A stretch of DNA of 64,000 bases, taken from contig CANMPD010000009.1 in NCBI GenBank assembly GCA_947499635.1, positions 62,001-126,000 on the forward strand, in the 5' to 3' direction. Shown piece after piece: positions 55,510 through 64,000 of this stretch; position 1 is the stretch's first letter, and the number at the start of each line of letters is the position of its first letter. Under the pieces are notes generated by a model, which searched no databases, was not told the origin of the DNA, and saw only the letters and a program-made list of their open reading frames with translations. This DNA is from an uncultured Paracoccaceae bacterium. Lineage in GTDB: Bacteria; Pseudomonadota; Alphaproteobacteria; Rhodobacterales; Rhodobacteraceae. Made by a program: the position numbers and the translations under genes.

Positions 55510-56889
55510 TCACCACACTTGTTGGGCAGCAGCTTTGATTGCCGCCTCTAGGTTGTTCAGTAGCGTCTCGATTTTGGTGTGATCAAAGCGACGGCGGGCA
55601 TAGGTTGCCTCGACTTGAAATAGGGCCTCTTGCCCACGACCGTGGACAAAGACCTCAAGCCCTAGGGGCACCAATGGAAATTGGGTTGCGCCTGTGTGCA
55701 GCCTCTCCCAATCACACGAAACATCCGTAAGCTGCGGCCCCTGTGTTCCGCTGGGAATAAAAACCACCAAACTATCAAACAGTTGTGGGCCGCGTGCAGG
55801 ATCATCACATCCTGCCAATTTACATATATCTTCATAAGGAAGATCTGAGTGTGCAAAAGCAGCATCAACCTCCTGAGACACCGCAGGTATGAATTGTTCT
55901 GAAACAGGCGTTCCCGCAATCTGGAACCGCAAAGGAATGTGGTTCGCAAAATTGCCAATCGTCTTTTGAATTTGCGGGGCTGCACGGTTGAGAACCGTTG
56001 TGCCCAACGACAGCTCTTTTTGTGGGGCATGCTGCCATAGAACATATGCCCAACAGGCCATAAATGCCTTGAAAGGCGTGACACGGTGCGCGGTCGCAAG
56101 TGTAACCAAATCACGGCCACACGACAGGGTTCTGTCGAGACGATCTGCCGCCTCCTCTGGGGCCGCAAGATCCCCGCTGCAATCTGCAAAACTCAACTTA
56201 GGTAAAGCGCCACCAACTTTAGAGCGCCAAAACGCTTGGGCCTGATCGTGCTTGTGCTCTCGGCTATCCCATTCAGCCCAATCCGCATATTGGGCCGACA
56301 CCTGTGGCAGCTGAATGCCTTGGTAAAGCTGTTCAAGTTCACGACAGATCAGATCAAATGTCGCCCCGTCCCAAATGATATGATGAATAATCAATGTCAT
56401 GCGCAGTTGCGCCACATTGGTGCGATGCATCAAAACCCGCAAAGGGGCATCACGTTCCAGATCAAAAGGCTGTTCCAGCGCTTTCTGAGCCCGCGCGCGG
56501 GCCTCATTCTGGGTCAGGGTCAAAGCCTCGCAATAAAACGGCAACTCTGCGTGGATAACCTGTCGTGGAGCATTCGTGCCTGTTTCGCACTCATAGGTCG
56601 TCCGCAAGATTTCGTGTCGCAGAACCAACGCTTTGATCGCACTCAAAAGACGGTCTTCTTCGACCAGACCATCAAATATAAACGTCAGGCCCAGCACATC
56701 ACTCAGACTGCCAGGATGATGGGCCTCGTAACGCAAGCTATGCCGTTGTGTTGGCGATAGACACGCAGCGCGCGGATGCAAACGGGCTGGGATGCCCGCA
56801 GTATCACCGGACGCATGAGTGTTGTGTTCCTCTGATAACCCCGACGTTTTCATACGCCGACGCAGCAGGGCCTGACGCGCAGCACTCAT
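55510..56889 (-). CDS. free-standing condensation domain protein (VibH-like)
   Basis: 459 residues consisting of a leading basic segment (QALLRRRMK) and one complete condensation domain with HHIIWDG and LNRAAPQIQKTIGNFAN. No adenylation or carrier domain. In vibriobactin synthesis the free-standing VibH joins an aryl-acyl carrier to a free amine; a similar job with the amine from the neighbouring decarboxylase is plausible. Overlaps the upstream gene by 4 bases and is 6 bases from the next. Confidence 0.85.
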   Translation of the reverse strand: MSAARQALLRRRMKTSGLSEEHNTHASGDTAGIPARLHPRAACLSPTQRHSLRYEAHHPGSLSDVLGLTFIFDGLVEEDRLLSAIKALVLRHEILRTTYECETGTNAPRQVIHAELPFYCEALTLTQNEARARAQKALEQPFDLERDAPLRVLMHRTNVAQLRMTLIIHHIIWDGATFDLICRELEQLYQGIQLPQVSAQYADWAEWDSREHKHDQAQAFWRSKVGGALPKLSFADCSGDLAAPEEAADRLDRTLSCGRDLVTLATAHRVTPFKAFMACWAYVLWQHAPQKELSLGTTVLNRAAPQIQKTIGNFANHIPLRFQIAGTPVSEQFIPAVSQEVDAAFAHSDLPYEDICKLAGCDDPARGPQLFDSLVVFIPSGTQGPQLTDVSCDWERLHTGATQFPLVPLGLEVFVHGRGQEALFQVEATYARRRFDHTKIETLLNNLEAAIKAAAQQVW

Positions 56890-59348
56890 GACAGAACGGG
56901 CTCTCGCATATCCGCATCGTCTTGCGATGCAGCAGCTGCGTCTTCTTCCGCCAGTAAGGCTGCGACCTCCTCGTCAGACATATTGCGAATGTCCATCGTA
57001 AGCGCCGCAATTTCATTCAGCCGCTCAATGTCATCTTCGGTTTCCAGATACGCGATAAGTTCCGCCACCGTTGGAAACTGGAACAACACCCGCAGGGTTA
57101 TTGCAGCTGTATCCAGTTCTTCTTGCAGACGGGCGACAACGCGGGTGGCGAGTAAACTATCACCACCCAATGCAATGAACTCTTCATTGATACCAATTGT
57201 CTCAAGGCCCAAAACCTGTGCCCAGATATCCGCGATAACCTGTTCAAGGTCTCGCGTCGGAGCAACAACCTCGCGTGTGCCACTTTCGCGTTGGATCAGA
57301 TCCAAAAGCGCAGCCGTGTCCCATGTCCCGCCAACGACACGCGGCAGATCGTCCGCAATCACAATACGTTCCGGCAACAGATGCGCAGGGACACGGCGGG
57401 CAAGTTCTGCACGCAGGGTCTTACCTGTCATATTCTCAACCGTTGTTTCAAACACAACAACTGCGGCGAAACCTTCGGGCCTTACAACAGTCGCAACCTC
57501 GCGAATGCGTGGATCGGTGCGTATTGCGCGCTCAACATCCTGCTGCCAAACAGGAACGCCATTGACCTGAACGTAATGGCTCAGCTCCCCGTCTGTCTCT
57601 TCTCCTAGGATCTGAACCGTACCCGCCTCATCCGCGCGGGCCCATAGGGTTGGGTTATGCTCTAATTGGCCGACAACATGCGCGGGGCAGTCCACCCCAT
57701 TGGCATCGACAATTCGCACGCTCTCTGTCTGTAAACTGCGCGCAGTACATGGTGCATCGTGTACAGGCAAAGCCTCGTGCCACGTACTTTCGGCATCAAC
57801 GACAGCCGTAAGCCAACGTTCAAATTGTGCAAACATCGCATCAGCAACCCCAGCCGCCAGTGCCTCTTCGCGTATGTCCCAATTGACCAAAATACCTTGG
57901 TTAAATTCGGTGATTTGAGCGTCTAACAACACCTGCGGCCCCTGAGAGATAACCCAAGCAGGCTGACCAAGGCAGTCAATAGCCTCCTGTGAGAACAACT
58001 CGCCCAAACCCAGCGCACTTGTGAACACAACCGGAGCCAAGACCGTTTCGCCGCGCATGCGTCCAAGGCCGCGCAAAACATCAAGACCGCTATAGGCCGC
58101 ATGGGTTGCGTCTTTGTGCATGCGTGCCTGCAACGCACGTACCCGCTCTAGGAAACTGGCAGGTTGTCGCAAGTCAACTTCCAACATAATCGAGCTGGAA
58201 AAATCACCAACGACTTTATCAATCTCAGAGTGCACAGCCGGACGGTCAAACATCGGCACATTTAGCAAAAAGTGCTTTGTCGCACTCCAACGTCCGACGA
58301 CTTCTGCAAGGATCGTGGCAACCGTCATTGCCGGCGTCACACCATGGCGTTGCGCCATCGAAAACAGGGTCGCTTTTTGTTCAGGCGTAAACCACATATG
58401 GCGGCGCGTAACCTTGGGATCAGCTGCCGCATCAGCAGACAGCAGCGTCTCCGGCAAAATGGGCGATCCGGGCAAAGACTGCAAACGACCGCTCCAGGCA
58501 GCTTCTGCATCTGCTGCTGCAGCCGTCTTGTGCGGTTGAACGCCTATCAGATAATCACGGTAGCTCAGCGACAGATCCGGCAGGGTTGCGTTTTTATGCG
58601 ATAACAGCGCAACCAGATCTGCAATCAAAATACGATAGCTCACAGCATCAGCAGCAATCATGTCCACATCAATATGAAGACGCGTGGCCCCATCAGGCAG
58701 CAGGCTTAAGGCTGCGCAAAAAACCTCTCCACGTTCCACATCCAAGGATTGATGCGAAAAATCATGACGCAGTTGCTCTAACCGCGTATTCCGATCCTCG
58801 GCGCTTAAGTCCCGTAAATTATAAACCGTAAACGGGAGCTTTGGCGCTTGGATGATCTGTTGGTGACCATCAACCGTCACTTTGGTACGCAACGAAGCAT
58901 GGCGTTGCATCAACTGTGTAAACGCGTGATGCAGATAATCTGGATCTTGCTGCCAATCCTGTGCCGTATCGACTTGGTCAAACTCAACATATAAATGTGC
59001 AGCAACCCCGCCCAGTCGTTGGCCCGGGCTGCGACCAACCCAATAGGCATGCTGCATCGTCCCCAATGGCATCAACGCGTCATCTGCCGCAGGTGCCAAA
59101 GCGGTTGGGGTTTCGCTGACCTCAGAGGCCCCCAATGTATGGATCCAGGCTGCCAGTGTTGGATTTTCCGCCAGACCTGCGAAATCCACTTCGATACTGT
59201 CGCGGCGCAATCGGTTCACAACACGCAGGAGGCTTATTGAATCCAGCCCAACTTCAAAAAGATTGTCTTCTAAACCCAGCGAACTTGCATCGTCTCCTAG
59301 AAATTCGGCCAAAGTCTGACGGAGAAGGTTTTCAAAATGATCTGTCAT
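56886..59348 (-). CDS. NRPS: carrier-heterocyclisation-truncated A-carrier
   Basis: 820 residues. N-terminal carrier (about 1-75) with GLDSISLLRVV, likely an aryl carrier. A Cy domain follows (about 85-520): it opens MPLGTMQHAYWVGR and has the heterocyclisation motif D-x4-D in DMIAADAVSY in place of HHxxxDG. Residues ~525-690 look like only the C-terminal part of an A domain, and the A10 Lys is missing (VGGTWD for the usual GK.D). The second carrier has LGGDSLLATRVV. So its amino acid must be loaded in trans, most likely by the adjacent free-standing A domain. The product would be an aryl-methyloxazoline thioester. Confidence 0.87.
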   Translation of the reverse strand: MTDHFENLLRQTLAEFLGDDASSLGLEDNLFEVGLDSISLLRVVNRLRRDSIEVDFAGLAENPTLAAWIHTLGASEVSETPTALAPAADDALMPLGTMQHAYWVGRSPGQRLGGVAAHLYVEFDQVDTAQDWQQDPDYLHHAFTQLMQRHASLRTKVTVDGHQQIIQAPKLPFTVYNLRDLSAEDRNTRLEQLRHDFSHQSLDVERGEVFCAALSLLPDGATRLHIDVDMIAADAVSYRILIADLVALLSHKNATLPDLSLSYRDYLIGVQPHKTAAAADAEAAWSGRLQSLPGSPILPETLLSADAAADPKVTRRHMWFTPEQKATLFSMAQRHGVTPAMTVATILAEVVGRWSATKHFLLNVPMFDRPAVHSEIDKVVGDFSSSIMLEVDLRQPASFLERVRALQARMHKDATHAAYSGLDVLRGLGRMRGETVLAPVVFTSALGLGELFSQEAIDCLGQPAWVISQGPQVLLDAQITEFNQGILVNWDIREEALAAGVADAMFAQFERWLTAVVDAESTWHEALPVHDAPCTARSLQTESVRIVDANGVDCPAHVVGQLEHNPTLWARADEAGTVQILGEETDGELSHYVQVNGVPVWQQDVERAIRTDPRIREVATVVRPEGFAAVVVFETTVENMTGKTLRAELARRVPAHLLPERIVIADDLPRVVGGTWDTAALLDLIQRESGTREVVAPTRDLEQVIADIWAQVLGLETIGINEEFIALGGDSLLATRVVARLQEELDTAAITLRVLFQFPTVAELIAYLETEDDIERLNEIAALTMDIRNMSDEEVAALLAEEDAAAASQDDADMREPVLS

Positions 59349-61003
59349 GAGGAAGTCTCTTTTGTAAGGGTACGGCCACGCGCAACGCGGCGGCGCAGCA
59401 ACGCACTGCGGTCCAAAGTTGCCGCAGGGGTTTGACGGGATGACGGGGCAGGCAATGCCGCCCGATCAAGTTTGTTATTGGGCGTAAGCGGCAGCGCCTT
59501 TAGCGCGACGATATGTGTCGGGACTAAATGCGCGGGCAGGGTTTGGTTCAAATGGGCCCGCAGGCCACGCATGTCGCTGGACGCTTGGGACCCCGTTACA
59601 TAGGCTACCAAACATTCGTCGGCTGCCGTGCCGTCAGGGTCTGGTTTGATGGCTACCGCGCTTGCGGTGATACCGGGAAATGTTTCCAGAACCGCCTCGA
59701 TTTCGCCCGGCTCGATCCGAAATCCTCGCAGTGACAGTTGCAAATCTGCCCGACCCGCAAACTCTAACTCGCCCGCCGTGCGCTTGACCAAATCGCCCGT
59801 GCGGTATAGCCGCCCTCCCCCGCCTTTGGGATCTGCGATGAAACGCGTGGCGGTTAGGCTGGGACGACGCAGATACCCCCGTGCCAACTGCGGGCCACCA
59901 AGATAAAGCTCCCCGAGATCCGTGGTTTCCACAGTCCGCAACTGAGGGTCAAACACATGATCCCGAAAACCAGCCAAGGGCCTGCCAATTGGGCTGGCCG
60001 TGTATAAAGCGCCCATATCCGCATGCATATCAAGCGCGGTAACATGGACTGTGGTTTCAGTAATGCCGTACATATTGACCATGCGGGGTCTTTCTGGACG
60101 GCGAGAAAACCAATTTTGCAAGCGCGCAGGCTCCAGGGCCTCGCCCCCAAAAATGACCAAACGCAAAGCAGAAAGCGCGCAGTTATGCTCCTTATCTGCC
60201 TGCGCCAAGGCCGCAAACGCAGTGGGCGTCTGGTTTAAAACTGTGACCTTTTCACGATCCAACAGGGTCAAAAATTCAGATGCAGACCAAGTTGCGTCCC
60301 GCGGGACAATCACAGCCCGTGCACCTGTCAGCAAAGGCGCCCAGATTTCCCAAACCGAAAAGTCAAACGCATAGGAATGAAAGACACTCCACACGTCTTG
60401 ATCACTGAGATCAAAATGCGGGATCGTTGCATCAAGCAGGCTTAAAAACGCATCATGCGAAACAACGACACCTTTGGGGCGCCCAGTCGAGCCAGAGGTA
60501 TAAATCACATATGCCGCGCTCTCGCCTGTTAAACCCCCACGAAGACGTTCCAACGTTTCCCCGGCCCGGGGCGGATGGGGGCGCGACATTGCCGAGGCTT
60601 TGACGACAGGGACAGTATTTGCCGGGATCTCAACACCCGCATCCGTCACAAGGCTGACCGGCTGCGCGTCCGCGATCAAATACGTCAATCTGTCCTTAGG
60701 GTAATCTGGATCCAAAGGCAGATATGCGGCCCCGGTTTTCAACACGGCCAAAAGCGCAACGATCAAGTCTATCGACCGAGGCAGCGCCACCGCAACGATT
60801 GTTTCTGGTTTGGCCCCTTGTGCTGCGATTTGTACAGCCAGCGCATCAGATCGCGTGTTGAGCTCGCCGTAGCTCAGGCTTTCACCGCCAAAAGTTACTG
60901 CGCAAGCATCAGAATTAAGCGCGACCTGATCTAGAAACCGTTTCACAAACGTAGTCACATCATTTTCCTCCAACAAGGTCTCAACCGTCAGCCCGACAGG
61001 CAT
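59345..61003 (-). CDS. free-standing adenylation domain, predicted threonine-activating
   Basis: 552 residues, one A domain: VIYTSGSTGRPKGVVVSH, MYGITETTVHV, LYRTGDLVKR, FRIEPGEIEAV and A10 PNNKLD. Reading the ten specificity positions by eye against GrsA gives D-F-W-N-I-G-M-V-H-K, the textbook threonine code. It has no carrier domain and overlaps the Cy protein by 4 bases, so it should load threonine on the second carrier of that protein. An alternative GTG start at 60958 has GGAGG 8 bases upstream and is at least as likely as the ATG at 61003. Confidence 0.88.
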   Translation of the reverse strand: MPVGLTVETLLEENDVTTFVKRFLDQVALNSDACAVTFGGESLSYGELNTRSDALAVQIAAQGAKPETIVAVALPRSIDLIVALLAVLKTGAAYLPLDPDYPKDRLTYLIADAQPVSLVTDAGVEIPANTVPVVKASAMSRPHPPRAGETLERLRGGLTGESAAYVIYTSGSTGRPKGVVVSHDAFLSLLDATIPHFDLSDQDVWSVFHSYAFDFSVWEIWAPLLTGARAVIVPRDATWSASEFLTLLDREKVTVLNQTPTAFAALAQADKEHNCALSALRLVIFGGEALEPARLQNWFSRRPERPRMVNMYGITETTVHVTALDMHADMGALYTASPIGRPLAGFRDHVFDPQLRTVETTDLGELYLGGPQLARGYLRRPSLTATRFIADPKGGGGRLYRTGDLVKRTAGELEFAGRADLQLSLRGFRIEPGEIEAVLETFPGITASAVAIKPDPDGTAADECLVAYVTGSQASSDMRGLRAHLNQTLPAHLVPTHIVALKALPLTPNNKLDRAALPAPSSRQTPAATLDRSALLRRRVARGRTLTKETSS

Positions 61004-61017
61004 AACTTCTTTGTCTC

Positions 61018-61041
61018 AGGACAGCGGTTTTCACCGGTCCT
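61018..61041 (-). terminator. hairpin upstream of the threonine A-domain gene
   Basis: Arms AGGAC-AG-CGGT and ACCG-GTCCT around TTTC in the ~100-base gap between the aryl-AMP ligase and the A-domain gene, the only sizeable gap in the operon. It could tune expression of the NRPS part. Confidence 0.4.
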
Positions 61042-61102
61042 AAGGGTAATTTTGACGTTTCATGTGAGGCTGGCGTAGGTAGGCCGCTAGCAGAACTCGC
61101 GC

Positions 61103-62758
61103 TTATTGCGCTGGAATGAGATCAGAAAATTGCGCAATCAGCGCTTTGCGATCCACTTTACCAAAACGGGTAAGTAGCAGATTTGGCACGACTTCTAATC
61201 TGTCCGGCAACTTATATGTCGCAACACCGCGCGTGCTGAGGTAGCTGCGCAAATCCCGAAGACGCGGCACATCCGAGCCAGATAAACAAATGACAGCACA
61301 ACACATTTGCCCAAGCGCCTCGTCCGGCAAGCCAATCACCGCCACATCGCGCAGACTTGGGTGATCAATCAGGTGGTCCTCGATCTCGGCGGCTGAAAAC
61401 TTTTCCGCAGCACGGTTGATTTGATCACCGGCCCGCCCTTCGACGATCAGATGCCCCGATGAAAGCCTGCGCACCAAATCACCACTGCGATAAAAACCGT
61501 CCGGTGTGAAAGCACGCGCATTTACCTCATCAGATGCCACATAGCGACGGATGGTATAGGGACCGCGCACCCAAAGCTCGCCGACCTCTCCCTGTGGAAC
61601 TTCGCGCCCAAGTTCGTCAACAATTCTGAGTTCATCATCCTCGCATAGGGGACGCCCCTGACTGGTTTCAACCAAATCTAGCGCATCCTCAAAGCGGGTA
61701 AAGTTTAGCAGACCTTCCGCCATGCCAAAAACCTGCTGCACGCGCGCGCCCAACATTTTGGGAATACGCGCGGCCATGCTGGGGGCCAATTTTGCACCGC
61801 CAACCTGCAAGAGCTCAAGACTGGACAGATCCCGATCGTCAAATTCGCGGGCTTCTAACCACAGGGATATCAGCGTCGGAACCGCTGCGGTGATAGTCAC
61901 CTTATGGCGTTCAATCAACCCAAACACCGTATCAGGGCTTGGGTTTTTTGCCAGAACAACCACCCCGCCAACACACAACGCGCCTAAAATGCCCGGGCAC
62001 GCCAAAGGAAAGTTATGTTCAACCGCCAAGCAGGCCAGATACACTGTATTGGCTCCCATACCACATACCTCTGCACTGGCGCGTGCATTATAGAGATAAT
62101 CATCATGGGTGCGCGGAATGAGTTTCGGAAGACCGCTGGTGCCACCCGAGTGAAGGTATAGCGCAACTGAACTTGGATCGACCTGAGGCAAGTCACCCTT
62201 GGGTTCCGCCATATCACACAGGAGCTGATATGATGTTGCCCCAGCCAGCGTTCCAACATCGCCAACCACCAAAAGTTTGGTCACATGCGGCAGGGCCGTT
62301 TGGATCTCCTGCGCCAGTGGGCGAAAATCAAAACTCGCAATGCGATCAGGGATCGCATAGGCAACCGCACCTGATCCTTGCGCAAGATGCAGAACTTCGC
62401 GCGCACGATGTGTAGGCAACACCATGACAGGAATGATCCCTGCGCGAATACAGCCGAAAAACAATGTAATCAGCTCAATCGTATTGGGCAGTTGCACGAT
62501 CATCCGCTGACCGGGCTGTAAGCCCCATTGTAACAAGGACATAGCCATTTCATCTGCAGCGCTATCAAGCGCCGCGTAAGAAACCGATTGACCCGCCGTA
62601 TCAATCAGTGCGGTGCTGTCGGGCTGCGTTTGCGCGAAGTCGCGCAATGGCTGTGACAGGCACTCACCCGTCCAATACCCTTTTTCGCGATACCGTTTGG
62701 CAAAGTCTTCGGGCCACAAAGACCCCGTCTCAGAACGTGACGACTGTAAAGCACCCAT
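61103..62758 (-). CDS. aryl-acid AMP ligase, salicylate type (EntE/YbtE/PchD family)
   Basis: Activates an aromatic acid as AMP ester and loads it on the aryl carrier. 551 residues from the ATG at 62758, which has AAGGA 7 bases upstream (another ATG is 5 codons earlier). Family motifs: LHSGGTSGLPKLIPRTHDDY, VEHNFPLACPG, QVFGMAEGLLNFTR, YRSGDLVRR, RAAEKFSAAEIEDHL, GKVDRKAL. At the two positions known to separate substrates (DhbE 240 and 337) it has Cys and Leu, as in salicylate-activating enzymes, not the Ser and Val of 2,3-dihydroxybenzoate enzymes. The salicylate synthase upstream agrees. Confidence 0.87.
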   Translation of the reverse strand: MGALQSSRSETGSLWPEDFAKRYREKGYWTGECLSQPLRDFAQTQPDSTALIDTAGQSVSYAALDSAADEMAMSLLQWGLQPGQRMIVQLPNTIELITLFFGCIRAGIIPVMVLPTHRAREVLHLAQGSGAVAYAIPDRIASFDFRPLAQEIQTALPHVTKLLVVGDVGTLAGATSYQLLCDMAEPKGDLPQVDPSSVALYLHSGGTSGLPKLIPRTHDDYLYNARASAEVCGMGANTVYLACLAVEHNFPLACPGILGALCVGGVVVLAKNPSPDTVFGLIERHKVTITAAVPTLISLWLEAREFDDRDLSSLELLQVGGAKLAPSMAARIPKMLGARVQQVFGMAEGLLNFTRFEDALDLVETSQGRPLCEDDELRIVDELGREVPQGEVGELWVRGPYTIRRYVASDEVNARAFTPDGFYRSGDLVRRLSSGHLIVEGRAGDQINRAAEKFSAAEIEDHLIDHPSLRDVAVIGLPDEALGQMCCAVICLSGSDVPRLRDLRSYLSTRGVATYKLPDRLEVVPNLLLTRFGKVDRKALIAQFSDLIPAQ

Positions 62759-62759
62759 A

Positions 62760-63620
62760 TCAAGTTCCTTCATTGATCGGCGTGTTCGAATAGGATTTCA
62801 AAAATGAAATCATCAAATCATTCACCGCTGCTGGTTGTTCTAAATATCCGTAATGACCCGCATTGGGGACATCTGCGAAAACCGCGTTTGGAATTGCGTC
62901 AGCAACTTCGCGAGTTAGGTTCGGGGCAATTGCGATATCATCCGCAAAAGCCAAGGCCAGGAATGGCACCGTGATCTGTTGATACGCACTGCGGCGGTCC
63001 TTTAGATCGGCTGAGACTTGCAACTGGGCCGCGTGACCGGCACTGATGCCCGCATCATTCAACGACAGCATATCCAGCCAATCCTGTGCAGTTCGTTCAT
63101 TGGCGCGTGTGGCCGGAGACAAATATTGCAAGGCATCCACAGCAGCCCGATAGGCAATCGGTGCAGGTTCAGCCTGTTTGGCCATTGCAATTTCACCGTG
63201 CACCATAGCGCGCTGCACAGGGTCGAGACGCGCATGTGCTGCCATTGCCACCACATATGTCACCAATTCTGGATGCGCCAATGCCACTTCGGTTACGATA
63301 CGCGCCCCAAGCGACGTTCCGATCAATGCCACCGGGCCAAAATCCAAGTGTTTGATCAGTGCCACAACATCTGCGGCCATATCCTCTATTGTGAAATCGC
63401 TTGCGTCTTCAGCACTTGGCGCTATGCCACGATTGGTCAATGTGACAACACGATATCCCGCAGATATAAGGGCCGGAACTTGGTGAAAATTCCACACACG
63501 CCCCGGGCTGCCGGTTCCCATAACCAAAACAACAGTCTCTAACGCCTGCGCCGCACCTTTTGGCAGATGCAATTCATATGCGAATTGCAGACCATCATGC
63601 ATGAAATATTGGACAGCCAT
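62760..63620 (-). CDS. alpha/beta hydrolase of unknown role in the siderophore operon
   Basis: 286 residues from ATG 63620, with GGGGAGG about 9 bases upstream; the frame opens 10 codons earlier inside the previous gene. The nucleophile elbow is GTSLGA and the catalytic His is in NAGHYGYLEQP. It is not a typical type II thioesterase (no GHSxG). It may hydrolyse stalled or finished siderophore esters. It lies between the salicylate synthase (5 bases) and the ligase (1 base). Confidence 0.75.
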   Translation of the reverse strand: MAVQYFMHDGLQFAYELHLPKGAAQALETVVLVMGTGSPGRVWNFHQVPALISAGYRVVTLTNRGIAPSAEDASDFTIEDMAADVVALIKHLDFGPVALIGTSLGARIVTEVALAHPELVTYVVAMAAHARLDPVQRAMVHGEIAMAKQAEPAPIAYRAAVDALQYLSPATRANERTAQDWLDMLSLNDAGISAGHAAQLQVSADLKDRRSAYQQITVPFLALAFADDIAIAPNLTREVADAIPNAVFADVPNAGHYGYLEQPAAVNDLMISFLKSYSNTPINEGT

Positions 63621-63624
63621 CGGT

Positions 63625-64000
63625 TCATTCCTCCCCAGATGCTGAACCATCGCACGGCACCAAAAAGCGGCTCACACTGCGCAATTTTTCGTTGGTCTCT
63701 TCCAATTCACGCGCTGCTTTTGCACCGACAATCAGCCCGGCCCCTGCCCTCAGCCATGCCTGCCCGTCTTGCTCAATAACGGATCGGATCGCGAGGGCAG
63801 CATCCAAACAACCGTCACTATCCAGCATCAAAACGGCACCACTGTATACCCCCCGTGCCGCGCTCTCTCGTGCTGTAATTTCAGCACGTGCGCGCGCTTT
63901 TGGGATGCCCGACGTCGTCACTGGCGGGAACAGACTCGCAAAGGCCGCCCAAGCGTCGTTTCCCCCAGTCAACTGCCCTTGGACTGTTGATGCGATGTGC
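63625..64000 (-). CDS. salicylate synthase, C-terminal part (cut by window edge)
   Basis: The last ~124 codons are in the window. The frame reads HIASTVQGQL, ASLFPPVTTSGIPKARA, ARGVYSGAVLMLDSDG, WLRAGAGLIVGA, and ends with LEETNEKLRSVSRFLVP. This matches the Irp9/YbtS/MbtI branch of chorismate-using enzymes (HLGSxVxGxL; ETxEKLxSIAPYL) better than EntC. These enzymes turn chorismate to salicylate through isochorismate. First visible gene of the NRPS operon. Confidence 0.85.
   Translation of the reverse strand, partial: HIASTVQGQLTGGNDAWAAFASLFPPVTTSGIPKARARAEITARESAARGVYSGAVLMLDSDGCLDAALAIRSVIEQDGQAWLRAGAGLIVGAKAARELEETNEKLRSVSRFLVPCDGSASGEE

Noticed and set aside
56886-57900. Functional adenylation domain in the carrier-Cy protein
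   Set aside because: The ATP-binding core motifs are absent and the A10 Lys position reads VGGTWD.
62760-63620. Type II thioesterase of the NRPS operon
   Set aside because: The nucleophile motif is GTSLG and the general pattern is of other alpha/beta hydrolases; the role is left open.
1-64000. tRNA genes, rRNA genes and CRISPR arrays
   Set aside because: No cloverleaf-like sequence or regularly spaced repeat was recognised by eye; a dedicated search could still find a tRNA.

Overview
The window looks like a chromosomal segment from a marine alphaproteobacterium of the Roseobacter type (Rhodobacteraceae). This is inferred from gene content and style rather than a marker gene: a TRAP transporter, BMP-type and Sit-type ABC importers, a choXWV/betIBA choline block with choline sulfatase and phosphatidylcholine synthase, and many ATGA-coupled operons. 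No rRNA, tRNA or CRISPR array was recognised.

Region 1 (1-5.3 kb, minus strand) is an operon for an N-heterocyclic compound: a small acylphosphatase-like protein, a Rieske ferredoxin-like protein, a Rieske-less mononuclear-iron oxygenase, a GST-like protein, a guanine/8-oxoguanine-deaminase-type amidohydrolase, a BMP-family binding protein and the start of its ABC ATPase. The oxygenase, GST and Rieske parts recall the NdmC/NdmE/NdmD N-demethylase complex of caffeine degraders, with the Rieske domain here as a separate protein.

Region 2 (5.4-9.1 kb, minus) is a SitABCD-type Mn/Fe importer behind a Fur/Mur-like box.

Region 3 (9.2-24.2 kb) is a nicotinate catabolic island. nicF, nicX and nicD lie on the minus strand. 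nicA, nicB, nicC and the MarR regulator nicR lie on the plus strand. They are followed by a TRAP transporter (dctM, dctQ, dctP), the molybdenum-cofactor maturation genes mocA and xdhC, and the nicotinamidase pncA. Together they would take up a pyridine carboxylate, hydrolyse nicotinamide to nicotinate, hydroxylate it with the molybdenum/cytochrome c enzyme NicAB, and open the ring to maleate. A maleate isomerase (NicE) is not seen. A 16-bp motif recurs upstream of nicA, nicC and dctP.

Region 4 (24.3-36.1 kb) handles choline: pcs, betC, choVWX, betI, betB and betA. It is interrupted at 25.1-27.5 kb by a scar of broken genes: an SDR tail, a doubly mutated IS21 element, a frameshifted Opp/Dpp ATPase tail and a serine-resolvase tail.

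Region 5 (36.1-64 kb) is a siderophore locus: a FecBCD-type importer, a small secreted protein, a 4'-phosphopantetheinyl transferase, a TetR regulator, an EntC-type isochorismate synthase, and a long minus-strand operon of NRPS genes. The operon runs from a partial salicylate synthase (right edge) through an alpha/beta hydrolase, a salicylate-type aryl-AMP ligase, a free-standing threonine-type adenylation domain, a carrier-Cy-stub-carrier protein, a free-standing condensation domain, a C-A-PCP-C* NRPS, a PLP Orn/Lys/Arg decarboxylase, and a C-C*-C-A-PCP-reductase NRPS. The parts suggest a salicyl-methyloxazoline siderophore built on an amine or diamino scaffold. This is the best candidate for an undescribed system here, with the split N-demethylase-like operon second.
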